Assembly: GCA_026770585.1 (NCBI GenBank)
Contig: MU646397.1
Span: forward strand, 468,501-485,374
DNA length: 16,874 nt
From: Baffinella frigidus
Lineage: Eukaryota; Cryptophyceae; Cryptomonadales; Baffinellaceae
Direction of reading: 5' to 3'
Both the position numbers and the translations under genes were made by a program. Below are positions 1-6,214 of the stretch, in pieces; position 1 is the first letter of the stretch; each line of letters opens with the position of its first letter. The notes under the pieces are model-generated. The model searched no databases and was not told the origin of the DNA. It saw only the letters and a program-made list of their open reading frames with translations.

Positions 1-106
1 GTTTAGGGTTTAGGGTTTAGGGTTTAGAGTTTAGGGTTTAGGGTTTAGGGTTTAGGGTTTAGGGTTTAGGGTTTAGGGTTTAGGGTTTAGGGTTTAGGGT
101 TTAGGG
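1..106 (+). repeat. Telomeric heptamer array (TTTAGGG)n
   Basis: About 15 near-perfect TTTAGGG units, with one TTTAGAG variant near base 25. The G-rich strand is the plus strand, so the array points into the window. A true left chromosome end would read CCCTAAA on this strand. The array is therefore interstitial, continues from a longer array to the left, or lies in an inverted contig. The right end abuts a coding-like segment with no spacer. Confidence 0.95.
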
Positions 107-199
107 TGCAGTGTTGATGACCCTCTTATCAGTCTTGATCTTGCCGTGTGCGCAGATGTGCTGCATCACCTTCGTCGAATCCTGGATGCTTTTGATCGC
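101..199 (-). pseudogene. Exon-like coding fragment ending in a telomeric stop codon
   Basis: The minus strand reads 32 codons without interruption, starting AIKSIQDSTKVMQHICAHGK and ending NTAP. It starts right after an AG (ATGCAG then GCG), like a 3' splice site. The stop TAA comes from the first CCCTAAA of the neighbouring array. Composition is protein-like and quite unlike the surrounding heptamers. I do not recognise the protein. It may be a last exon, or a coding scrap trapped between two telomeric arrays. No second copy is visible for comparison, so this is weaker than the multi-copy fragments. Confidence 0.45.
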
Positions 200-204
200 C
201 TGCA

Positions 205-340
205 TTGGGTTAGGGTTTAGGGTTTAGGGTTTGGGGTCAAGGGCTTCGGGTTTAGGATTTGGGGTTTGGGGTTTAGGGTTTAGGGTTTAGGGTTTATAGG
301 GTTTAGGGTTTGGGGTTTAGGGGTGTAGGGTTCACGGGAT
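205..340 (+). repeat. Degenerate telomeric heptamers
   Basis: TTTAGGG units mixed with TTTGGGG, TTCGGG and single-base indels. No coding or hairpin signal. Confidence 0.85.
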
Positions 341-382
341 CCATGCCACGAGTCAGCATCCAGCGATTTTGTTCAAAAACAG

Positions 383-451
383 GGAGAAGAGATCACAAAG
401 TTTTCTGTTCCGAAACAAACGGGAGGAGGAAATCACAAAGTTTTCTGTTCC
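383..451 (+). repeat. 40-bp tandem duplication
   Basis: The 20-mer ATCACAAAGTTTTCTGTTCC occurs at 392-411 and again at 432-451, preceded by similar purine runs. This is a recent direct duplication with period 40. Function unknown. Confidence 0.8.
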
Positions 452-558
452 AACTTTAAATCACGGGAAACAGCTCTTCGTTTTGCAGAATCCGAGAGGT
501 GGGGGGTAGGGTTTAGGTCTTAGGGCTTGGGGTTTAGGGTTTGGGGTTGAGTGTTTGG

Positions 559-832
559 GCGCCTACCCAATGACTTCTGAATCGAGGGTAGACGCAAAGG
601 GTGAGGGTTTAGGCAATACGGGGAGGCGCTGAGGAGGACGTGTTTCGCCGCCATCGTGTATGCTGGACAGTTCACCGAACAGTGGTGCGGCTACCCGCAC
701 CACTGTTCACCCGCACCACTGAGAACAGCGGTGTGAGAGTGGACCGCACTAACGTGGACCGCACTTAGTGGATCACTTTCATGGTGCGTCTACCTGCGTC
801 TACCCTCGATTCAGAAGTCCTTGGGTAGGCGC
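559..832. mobile_element. Foldback element with 38-bp inverted ends and internal hairpin
   Basis: Arms 559-596 and 795-832 are reverse complements at 37 of 38 positions. Inside, 677-690 and 695-708 form a perfect 14-bp stem around the loop CTAC, followed by further GTGGACCGCACT-type repeats. Similar GGGTAGACGCA motifs recur to about 860. There is no open reading frame and no clear target duplication. It looks like a MITE or foldback element of unknown superfamily. Confidence 0.75.
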
Positions 833-886
833 AAACGAGTGACACTCGGGTAGACGCAGGCTGACTTCTCTGCACCCCGCTCTACG

Positions 887-1003
887 GGCGTATAGCCCTT
901 AAGTGGCGAGTAGGCGCATACGCCCGACCGTAGGACCCTAGGACCTGCCTAGGACCTCTTGGCGGTCAATTTTGACCTCCTCGCCACTTGAGGGATAGAT
1001 CCC
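887..1003. repeat. Imperfect inverted repeat
   Basis: Arms 887-910 and 980-1003 share AAGTGGCGAG against CTCGCCACTT, plus further imperfect pairing. The inner part holds two CCTAGGACCT-type repeats. Possibly a decayed foldback element. Confidence 0.5.
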
Positions 1004-1035
1004 ATGATCAATCTTCTCTAGGCTGAGAGTAATAC

Positions 1036-1064
1036 AGAAGAAGAAGAAGAAGAAGAAGAAGAAG
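1036..1064 (+). repeat. (GAA)n microsatellite
   Basis: About nine uninterrupted GAA/AAG units, just left of the 126-bp element. Reading frames across it give serine or phenylalanine runs and should be ignored. Confidence 0.95.
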
Positions 1065-1096
1065 TGTAGGTCCCACGGCCCTCCACAGTGATCCTG

Positions 1097-1222
1097 CCAC
1101 GCCAGGGCACTCGAAACATCCACTTTTGACATCTTTCAAGGGAAATGCCTTGAATTCTTAAGTCAAACGCGCCAGATCTGGCGCGGATAAGGCGTCGGGT
1201 TCCCTCGATCATTATGGCGTGG
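1097..1222 (+). mobile_element. 126-bp CCACGCCAG element, copy 1
   Basis: Begins CCACGCCAG, ends TGGCGTGG, and contains the core TCGAAACATCCACTTTTGAC. A perfect 18-bp palindrome built on GCCAGATCTGGC lies at 1168-1185. CAAGGGAAA and TTCCC form nested inverted repeats between the ends and the centre. The flanks carry TG on both sides, a possible 2-bp target duplication. It has the same length as copies 2 and 3. The minus-strand frame reading ISLERCQKWMFR is shared with other copies because the DNA is repeated, not because it is clearly a gene. Confidence 0.8.
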
Positions 1223-1332
1223 TGTTTGTATCGTTAAGACCAGCCCTTGATTTGCACCAGAAATTTAGCGATTAGGGTCGAACCCCCCCCTCGATTCGTA
1301 CCAGGTTTGACTTTCTGAAATGGACATTCCCC

Positions 1333-1550
1333 ATGCACGAATCCACCAAACCCAAAAAACTCAAAACGCTCTTCGCTTCCGATGGCTGGTTTAGGGGGGA
1401 GGGGGCAGACTTTTTTACGAGCAGTTTGTCTGACTTGTCAAAACACTTTTCGCCTCCAGGACTGGTTGAGGGGGGGGGGCGGACGTTTCTGCAAAGAACC
1501 CAAACCCTCACAACACTCTTCACTTCGGAGAGCTGACTGATGGTTGAGGG
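1333..1550 (+). repeat. Degenerate tandem repeat, about 75 bp, three units
   Basis: Units near 1360, 1436 and 1507 share an AACNCTCTTCGCTTC-like block followed by CTGGTT and a G-rich run. Divergence is high. The short overlapping frames have no consistent coding signal. Confidence 0.55.
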
Positions 1551-1680
1551 CTTAGGTTTTAGGGTTTGAGGTTTAGGGTTGAGGGTTTAGGGTTTCGGGT
1601 TTAGGGTTTAGGGTTTAGGGTTTAGGGTTTAGGGTTTAGGGTTTAGGGCTAAGTGTTTAGGGTTTAGGGTTTAGGGTTTA
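1550..1680 (+). repeat. Telomeric heptamer array
   Basis: Mostly TTTAGGG with a few GAG and CGG variants. It supplies the TAA stop to the coding fragment on its right (minus strand). Confidence 0.9.
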
Positions 1681-1754
1681 GGGGCAGACTTTGTGACAGA
1701 GTCCTTGTCTTGCTTGAGCTGTCGGAAGATCATTGGGACCAGGCGCGTGAAAAA
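1671..1754 (-). pseudogene. Coding fragment FTRLVPM, copy a
   Basis: The minus strand reads FFTRLVPMIFRQLKQDKD and ends at a TAA in the telomeric array. Copy b is about 200 bp to the right. Five of the seven differing codons in the shared core differ at the third base, as expected of sequence once selected as protein. I do not recognise the family. It could be an exon 3' end or a relic; no start or splice site is evident. Confidence 0.5.
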
Positions 1755-1779
1755 TGGCACAGATCGGCAGCCAGCCATC

Positions 1780-1860
1780 TATTCTCCCCCGTAGGAAATC
1801 CCTAGCTCCCTACGGGTCTGCTACCGTAGGGTGCTGGGGACGAAAAAATCCCTGATTTGA
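1780..1860 (+). repeat. CCTACGG/CCGTAGG hairpin module, degenerate
   Basis: Contains CCCTACGG, a short loop, then CCGTAGGG, with a further CCGTAGG copy on the left. The same module recurs near 3585-3640 and at 5453-5477, and is tandem at 9083-9185. Confidence 0.6.
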
Positions 1861-1885
1861 TTCACTTCGGGGTACTAGTGGATGT

Positions 1886-1963
1886 TTAGGGGCAGACTTT
1901 TTTGACAGCATCCTTGTTGTGCTTGAGTTGGCGGAACATCATTGGGACCAGGCGCGTGAATGA
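1886..1963 (-). pseudogene. Coding fragment FTRLVPM, copy b
   Basis: Reads SFTRLVPMMFRQLKHNKDAV and ends in a TAA of a TTTAGGG-like motif. Differences from copy a are mostly third-base or conservative (I/M, Q/H, D/N, S/A). The shared block extends into GGGGCAGACTTT on the stop side, so the duplicated unit includes the boundary with the heptamers. Confidence 0.5.
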
Positions 1964-2029
1964 TGACAGCGACCGGTTGCCCCATTTGAGGCACGCTGCT
2001 AACACCTGTTTTGGGGGTTTGGGGTTTGG

Positions 2030-2111
2030 GGTTTGGAACTTGCTCTCCGGAAAGGGCTAGACGTGAGGTGTAAAGTCCTTGCAGGAATGGTTCAATGAGG
2101 TGCGTGAAGAA
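2030..2111 (-). pseudogene. Coding fragment FFTHLIEPFLQ, possible third relative
   Basis: Reads FFTHLIEPFLQGLYTSRLAL. It aligns loosely with the start of copies a and b (FFTxL) and resembles LIEPFFQVFIEHS near 3915-3950. It runs into CCCCAAA-type repeats, which stay open and give artificial proline-rich tails. Confidence 0.35.
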
Positions 2112-2116
2112 CGATA

Positions 2117-2242
2117 CCGCGCCAGAGTGATCAAGGAAAACCGACGCCTTATCCACGACAGATCTGTCGTGGTTGACTTAAGAATTCAAGGGGTCTCCCT
2201 TGAAAGATGTCAAAAATGGATGTTTCGAAACCCCTGGCGTGG
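2117..2242 (-). mobile_element. 126-bp CCACGCCAG element, copy 2 (inverted)
   Basis: Same 126-bp length as copy 1, opposite orientation. The outer ends are CCGCGCCAG and CTGGCGTGG. A perfect 20-bp palindrome centred on AGATCT lies at 2153-2172; its arms read ACGACAG/CTGTCGT where copy 3 has ACGCCAG/CTGGCGT. The flanks are TA on both sides, a possible 2-bp target duplication. Confidence 0.8.
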
Positions 2243-2289
2243 TAAGGATCGGATGCCCCACTTCAGGCACGCGGCTACGACCTGGTATA

Positions 2290-2735
2290 GTTTAGGGTTT
2301 AGGGTTTAGGGGTTTGGGTTTTTGAGTTTTCGGTTTTAGGTTTTGGGTTTTGGGTTTTGGGTTTGAACTTTGGGGTTAGGGGTTTGGGGTTCAGGGCTTG
2401 GGTTTCAGGATTTAGGAGTAGGGGTTGGGGTTTAGGGTTTGGGGTTCAGGACCTCTGAGTCATCCCACTTTTTCGCCAGGCCAAGAAGAGACGCAAAGCT
2501 GCCACTCAGCCCTGAGAAGTGGAGTTTAGGGTTTGGGGTTTAGGGGTTAGGATTTGGGGTTTAAGGTTTAGGGTTTAGGGTTCAGGGTTTAAGGTTTAGG
2601 GTTCAGGGTTTGGGGTTTAGGTTTCAGGATTTAGGGTTTAGGGTTTACGGTTTAGGATTGAGGATTTAGGGTTCAGGGTTCAGGGTTTATGGTTTATGGT
2701 TTATGGTTTATGGTTTGTGGTTTAGGAGTTAGGGG
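2290..2735 (+). repeat. Degenerate heptamer field with TTTATGG sub-array
   Basis: Variants of TTTAGGG (TTTGGGG, TTCAGGG, TTTAAGG). At 2686-2720 about five consecutive TTTATGG units appear, showing local amplification of a mutated heptamer. A non-repeat island at 2450-2525 has a weak plus-strand frame ending AKKRRKAATQP, not supported by a second copy. Confidence 0.85.
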
Positions 2736-2846
2736 TTAGGGTTGAGGGTCTGCTGAACCTTGGAGCTCCTCGAGGTGGGCAGAATCCGAGTCGCTGGGAG
2801 AACTGCTAACTTGCCCCTCCAACCGAACGATCGCGTCGCTGCAACA
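2736..2846 (-). pseudogene. Exon-like fragment DAIVRLEGQ, copy 1
   Basis: Reads SDAIVRLEGQVSSSPSDSDS, then AHLEELQG, and stops in a telomeric TAA. A possible donor (CAAG then GTTCAG) follows LEELQ. Copy 2 at 2948-3219 preserves the frame and the HL-x-x-L pattern. Charged, serine-rich composition; family not recognised. Confidence 0.5.
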
Positions 2847-2947
2847 GAGGGAAAAAAATCGTCACAAACATTCTCTCAGAACAAAATCGTCCAACAACTC
2901 TCTGTTCGCTCGAAACTCAGTAACGCACCAAGTTAATGCGCGACTCA

Positions 2948-3219
2948 TTAAGTTGATGCGTGACGCAGCAAGTCGAGGTGCTGGGCGTCAGGGGCACTCG
3001 GGGCTTAATCCGGGGACATGTTGAACGTAAAAGAAAACAGACCCCTATGCGTTCATAGGAGTGGGAAGAAGATTAATTAGGGCCCTAAGTAAATTTAATC
3101 ATGGCAGAATCCGGTTTGATAGTCCAGTTTCTTTTAAATTAAACATGTTCCCGGATGAGGCTTGCCCCTCGAGCCGCACGATCGCATCCCGCTCCAACAC
3201 CAGAGCCACGCCAGGGTAG
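2948..3219 (-). pseudogene. Exon-like fragment DAIVRLEGQ, copy 2, split by an insertion
   Basis: The minus strand reads LERDAIVRLEGQA from about 3200 down to 3159. It is then interrupted by the 153-bp element at 3006-3158. Reading on past the element and one copy of its GGCT target duplication gives PSAPDAQHLDLLRHAST in the same frame, aligning with the SPSDSDSAHLEEL region of copy 1. The coding copy therefore predates the insertion. The frame ends at 2948-2950. Confidence 0.55.
3006..3158. mobile_element. TCATCC foldback element, copy D (153 bp)
   Basis: The right end, read inward, begins TCATCCGGGAACATGTT; the left end begins TAATCCGGGGACATGTT. The inverted ends are about 33 bp with roughly six mismatches. 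Both sides are flanked by GGCT, a 4-bp target duplication (3002-3005 and 3159-3162). Each arm carries an ACATGT palindrome near the end. Size and ends match copies A, B and C. It holds no coding capacity and presumably moves with a transposase encoded elsewhere. Confidence 0.8.
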
Positions 3220-3566
3220 AAGTGGGATTTTCATACACACTCGTTCGCAATAGATGGCTCATCCTGGTACACATTCCTATTTGAAAACATTATTGCGGCG
3301 GCAAAGAGCTCCAATTCCCAACACTTTTGGCGTGTTTCCCGGGTTGAATCAACTTTACTTGAAGATCGTGTAGTAGAAACGAAACATCGACTTATGGCCT
3401 GGCGTGGTCCCCCGACTCTTAACCGACACAGGACAAAAACCTTCAGAAACACGATGCAAAAACAAAGAATAAAACGGATCGAACCACAGAGGGTCTTGCG
3501 AGAGTGATCGCTGATTGCGACTGCTGACACTCCACACAGCGGGCTACGAAGGGATGTTCGACCCAA
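3206..3566 (-). other. Unassigned segment with inverted CCACGCCAGG and a 111-codon open frame
   Basis: CCACGCCAGG at 3206-3215 and its complement at 3398-3407 could be the ends of a larger relative of the 126-bp family. ACGAAACATCGACTT near the right end resembles that family's core. A minus-strand frame at 3231-3566 is open for 111 codons and free of heptamers, but it has no second copy and no recognisable domain. I regard it as unproven. Confidence 0.35.
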
Positions 3567-3693
3567 ATCGGTCCACCTTTCCGTTACCTTATCCGTAGGA
3601 ACCCCCTATGTCCCTACGGGTTGCCTACCGTAGGGTCCTAGGTCTTATCGCTTAGGGGTTATTCCAAATCCCTTCGAAGTCCACTGTGTGGCC
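3531..3693. mobile_element. Foldback element enclosing a CCTACGG hairpin
   Basis: CCACACAGCGGGCTACGAAG at the left is matched in reverse complement by CTTCGAAGTCCACTGTGTGG at the right. The interior carries the CCCTACGG / CCGTAGGG hairpin module. Single arms of the same sequence recur near 5540-5560 and 12320-12340. No clear target duplication. Confidence 0.6.
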
Positions 3694-3789
3694 GGGCAGG
3701 TTTTGCGCCAGGGCGGCAACTGAACCGGGAGCAGGTAGTACCAGGAAACTCTCTGATAAGTTTAAGAGTCGGGGGACTCCGGTGTTGGA

Positions 3790-4245
3790 GCGATGCCTCG
3801 AGTGCTCGATACCGACTTTGCAGAAAGGCTCGGATTAAGTTTTCCTGGTGCACCCCCTGTCGAATCCAGTCAACAGGTGTGGGACTCCCGCTGTGAATAG
3901 AGTGTTGCCTTGAGTGTTCGATAAAAACTTGGAAGAACGGCTCGATGAGTTCGGGTTCCGGGTGTCGGGTTTCGGGTGTGAGGTTTCGGGTTTCGGGATT
4001 CGGGATAACTTGCCTGGAGTCCACGATAATGACTCTGTAGAAAATCTGTTCGGATTTCGGGGTTCGAATTCCACGTTTCAGGTGTCGGGCTTCAGGATCA
4101 GCTGTTCGTGTTCCGTGTTCCGTGTTCCGTGTTTCGGGTTTCGGGTTTGGGGTTTCGGGACACGGGTTCTGGGATTCGGGCTTCGGGATATGTTGCCTCG
4201 GGTGCTCGATAATAATTTTCAAAAACGGCTGTTCGGGCTTCGGCT
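3790..4245 (-). pseudogene. Repeated coding motif FFxxxIIEHSRQ, four decayed copies
   Basis: The plus strand carries GATAA-TTGCCT-GAGTGCTCGATAA-type blocks near 3795, 3905, 4005 and 4190. On the minus strand they read variants of FFKVIIEHSRQ (for example PFFQVFIEHSRQ, PFLKIIIEHPRQ and a more diverged IFYRVIIVDSRQ). They are separated by TTTCGGG- and GTTCCGT-type heptamers. Frames drift between copies, so at least some are broken. One form has CAG then GCAAGT, which resembles a GC-type splice donor. The best copy is joined to the next exon (4246-4422). Confidence 0.45.
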
Positions 4246-4422
4246 TTAGGGTGTGAGGTTTCGGGCTTCGGGCTTCGGGATAAGTTGCCTGGAGTGCTCG
4301 ATAATGACTTTGAAGAACGGCTGGAAGCAGCCGCAAGTGACGCAAGGGTAGTCCTCGAGTTCCGCGCTGTTTTGTTTTTTCGAGTCTTTCGGCATTTGGT
4401 CCAGAACCTCCGTTAGCAACGC
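4246..4422 (-). CDS. Exon-like open frame joining ALLTEVLDQMPKDS and FFKVIIEHSRQ
   Basis: A continuous 58-codon minus-strand frame starts directly after an AG (CGCCAG then GCG). It reads ALLTEVLDQMPKDSKKQNS, a short CVTCGC cysteine stretch, then PFFKVIIEHSRQLIP, and stops in a CCCTAA heptamer. It is the only place where the two repeated motifs are fused, so it probably shows the ancestral order of the duplicated unit. It is partial: no start codon of its own and no recognisable domain. Upstream and downstream are degenerate heptamers. Confidence 0.5.
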   Translation of the reverse strand, partial: ALLTEVLDQMPKDSKKQNSAELEDYPCVTCGCFQPFFKVIIEHSRQLIPKPEARNLTP

Positions 4423-4459
4423 CTGGCGAAAGGGGTGTTAGGGGTTAGAGGTTAGGGGG

Positions 4460-4570
4460 TTAGGAATCAGGGTTGCGGGGATTCGGATTCAGAGTTTGGG
4501 GCTCGAGCTCCGCGCTGCTTTGCTTTTTCAAGTCTTTCGGCATTTGGTTCAGCACTTCTGTTAGCAACGC
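4460..4570 (-). pseudogene. ALLTEVL exon copy 2
   Basis: 37 codons after an AG (CCCTAG then GCG). Reads ALLTEVLNQMPKDLKKQSS to AELE, then runs into CCCCAAA and CCGAATC repeats and stops. The AG itself is part of a heptamer-like CCCTAG. Confidence 0.45.
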
Positions 4571-4589
4571 CTAGGGATTCGGGGTTGGG

Positions 4590-4695
4590 GATTAGGGATC
4601 TGGAGATTAGGGATCGGGGATTAGGGATCGGGGATTAGGGATCGGGGATTAGGGATCGGGGATTAGGGATCGGGGATTAGGGATCGGGGATTAGA
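4590..4695 (+). repeat. 14-bp tandem array of two heptamers
   Basis: About seven units of GGGGATTAGGGATC, that is two diverged 7-mers amplified as a pair. This shows higher-order amplification of mutated heptamers. Confidence 0.9.
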
Positions 4696-4698
4696 GGA

Positions 4699-4803
4699 TT
4701 AGGGACCAGGCTGGATTCTATGTATGCCAAGGTCCTCCAGCTCCGCGCTGCTTTGCGTTTTGGAGTCTTTCGGCATTTGGTCTAGCACCTCCGTTAGCAA
4801 CGC
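4699..4803 (-). pseudogene. ALLTEVL exon copy 3
   Basis: 35 codons after AG (TCGCTAG then GCG). Reads ALLTEVLDQMPKDSKTQSS, then AELEDLG, and stops in a TAATCC repeat. The ED after AELE matches copy 1, unlike copies 2 and 4, where repeats begin directly after AELE. Confidence 0.45.
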
Positions 4804-4893
4804 CTAGCGAAAGAGGGGTTAGGGGTTAGTTAATTACGCGGCCGTGGGGTTAGAAATCAGGGTTCAGGGGATTAGTGTTTAGGGGTTAGGGGG

Positions 4894-5004
4894 TTAGGGA
4901 TCAGGGTTCCGGGTATTCGGATTCAGGGTTTGGGGCTCGAGCTCCGCGCTGCTTTGCTTTTTCGAGTCTTTCGGCATTTGGTTCAGCACTTCTGTTAGCA
5001 ACGC
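4894..5004 (-). pseudogene. ALLTEVL exon copy 4
   Basis: 37 codons after AG (CCCTAG then GCG). Nearly identical to copy 2 through the heptamer tail, so copies 2 and 4 arose by a later duplication that included flanking repeats. Confidence 0.45.
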
Positions 5005-5054
5005 CTAGGGATTCGGGGTTGGGGATCAGGGTTCAGGGAACTAGGATTCAGGGT

Positions 5055-5129
5055 TTAGGATTCCTCGAGTTCTGCGTTGCTGTGCTTTTTGACTTTCGGC
5101 ATTTGGTCCAACACCTCAGTGAAAAGCGC
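5055..5129 (-). pseudogene. ALLTEVL exon copy 5, diverged
   Basis: Reads ALFTEVLDQMPKVKKHSN, then AELEES, and stops in a TCCTAAA repeat. It lacks the AG at the position conserved in the other four copies and has lost codons in the KDS region. The 126-bp element copy 3 begins 5 bp beyond its upstream end. Confidence 0.45.
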
Positions 5130-5133
5130 CCAT

Positions 5134-5259
5134 CCACATCAGAGGGCTCGAAACATCCTCTTTTGACATCTTTCAAGGGAAATCTGCCGAATACTTAAGT
5201 TAACGACGCCAGACCTGGCGTGGAAAAAGCGTCGGTTTCCCTTGAGCCCTCTGGCGTGA
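5134..5259 (+). mobile_element. 126-bp CCACGCCAG element, copy 3
   Basis: Exactly 126 bp, flanked by AT on both sides. Ends CCACATCAGAGGGCTCGA and TTGAGCCCTCTGGCGTGA; the core TTTTGACATCTTTCAAGGG is shared with the other copies. The central palindrome at 5206-5221 has ACGCCAG/CTGGCGT arms around AC. Confidence 0.8.
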
Positions 5260-5367
5260 ATGGATGATGTGTGAGGGGTTAGAGAATGAAGAAACATAAA
5301 ACGACCAACACGTGTCATGGACGCCAAACCCCAACCCCCAAAAGCCCAACGGCAAACGGCAAACCAC

Positions 5368-5448
5368 CTCGACTTTTTCGACGGGTTCCGAAGAGCGCGC
5401 CAGGTGCGTGCGGATCAGCGACGTCAGCACTCCGCGGTCCGCGGGCAT
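5368..5448 (-). CDS. Exon-like ADRGVLTSLIRT, copy 1
   Basis: Reads ADRGVLTSLIRTHLARSSEP, then VEKVE, and a likely donor GAG then GT. Against copy 2, five of five substitutions over these 25 codons are synonymous third-base changes. The 5' part of the exon is missing, replaced by the CCTACGG hairpin module just upstream (minus-strand sense). Function unknown; leucine-rich and helical in appearance. Confidence 0.55.
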
Positions 5449-5450
5449 AG

Positions 5451-5480
5451 GACCCTACGGTAGGCAATACCGTAGGGACA
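5451..5480. repeat. CCTACGG hairpin module
   Basis: CCCTACGG (5453-5460) and CCGTAGGG (5470-5477) pair around a 9-nt loop. It lies exactly where exon copy 1 loses its homology, so it may mark an insertion or breakpoint. Confidence 0.7.
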
Positions 5481-5614
5481 TAGGCTGGTCATACGGATAC
5501 CCCAACAAATTTTAGTCAGGAGTTGGCCAGAACAATGTCATCGTAGCCCGCTGTGTGGTCCCCCCATCGTACGCATCCGGAAAGTGTTAAAAGCTCAAAA
5601 CGTGATTGGCAAAC

Positions 5615-5714
5615 CTCGACTTTTTCGACGGGTTCGGACGAGCGGGCGAGGTGCGTGCGGATGAGCGACGTCAGCACTCCGCGGTCCGCTGGCCTCTCGC
5701 TCGTGGCATCGGGC
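5615..5714 (-). CDS. Exon-like ADRGVLTSLIRT, copy 2 (most complete)
   Basis: A 100-nt segment bounded by AG (CACTAG then GCCCGATG) and GT (GAG then GTTTGCC). One base, then 33 open codons: PDATSERPADRGVLTSLIRT, followed by HLARSS and EPVEKVE. The AG position is conserved in all copies that reach it although the DNA upstream of it differs, as expected of a splice acceptor. The product is unidentified. It is my best-supported exon in the window. Confidence 0.6.
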
Positions 5715-5817
5715 CTAGTGGGTAGTGTGCAGTGTTAGTGTTAGTATTGTAGAGTTTGCTAAAACCCTGTAGTGTTAGTGTTAGTGTTTTAGGGTTTGCT
5801 AAACCCTATACGTCCTG

Positions 5818-5874
5818 TGAATGAGCAAGGTCAGCACTCCGCGGTCTGCGGGCCTCTCGCTCGTGGCACCGGGC
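5818..5874 (-). pseudogene. ADRGVLT exon copy 3
   Basis: Begins after AG (CGCTAG then GCCCGGTG) and reads PGATSERPADRGVLTLLIH before homology ends. The downstream half of the exon is lost. On the plus strand it is followed by a GTAGTGTTAGTGTTAG-type repeat. Confidence 0.5.
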
Positions 5875-5950
5875 CTAGCGGATTTGGGGTGCGGGATTAG
5901 AGGATGAGGGATGCGGGATGGGGGATAGATGAGGGATTACTGGATTAGAG

Positions 5951-6011
5951 GGTTCGGATCAGGGACGTGAGCACTGCACGATCCGCGGGTTTCTCATTCG
6001 TCGCGTCCGGC
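5951..6011 (-). pseudogene. ADRGVLT exon copy 4
   Basis: Begins after AG (ACACAG then GCCGGACG) and reads PDATNEKPADRAVLTSLIRT, then a stop. Differences from copy 2 are mostly synonymous plus S/N, R/K and G/A. Confidence 0.5.
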
Positions 6012-6049
6012 CTGTGTAGTGTGAGTGGTTGAGGGTTTGCTCAACCCGA

Positions 6050-6098
6050 AGATGAGTGGGGTCAGCACTCCGCGGGTTTCTCGCTCGGGCCGTCCAGC
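6050..6098 (-). pseudogene. ADRGVLT exon copy 5, frameshifted
   Basis: Begins after AG (CTGCAG then GCTGGACG). A 7-bp loss within the repeated GCGGACCGCGGA shifts the frame before GVLT, so this copy is broken. Confidence 0.5.
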
Positions 6099-6133
6099 CT
6101 GCAGGAAGCATGCTTTCTGCCTCGTAGGGTAAG

Positions 6134-6208
6134 TTGGGGTGGGGTGGGGTGGGGCGGGGTAGGGTAGGGTAGGGTAGGGTAGGGTAGGGTAGGGTAGGGT
6201 AGGGTAGG
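6134..6208 (+). repeat. Pentamer array (GGGTA)n and (GGGGT)n
   Basis: About five GGGGT units followed by ten or more GGGTA units. It is one of the few arrays here with a period of five, not seven. Frames through it encode PYPTL repeats and are not genes. Confidence 0.95.
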
Positions 6209-6214
6209 GAATTT

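Noticed and set aside
1-106. Actual chromosome terminus
   Set aside because: Polarity is reversed for a left end, and the array is followed by other interstitial arrays.
1018-1212. Minus-strand frame with ISLERCQKWMFR, shared with frames at 2079-2309, 5139-5327 and partly 13744-14100, as a conserved small protein
   Set aside because: The similarity is fully explained by the 126-bp element. The orientation relative to neighbours varies, the central palindrome dominates the sequence, and the frames enter and leave unrelated DNA.
4040-4075. tRNA-like B box (GGGTTCGAATTCC)
   Set aside because: No A box at the right distance, no acceptor stem and no cloverleaf; the match lies in TTTCGGG-type repeats.
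3659-4345. 228-codon frame as one protein
   Set aside because: It stays open because CCCGAAA and CCCCAAA heptamers lack stops in this register; the coding motifs inside lie in different frames from copy to copy.
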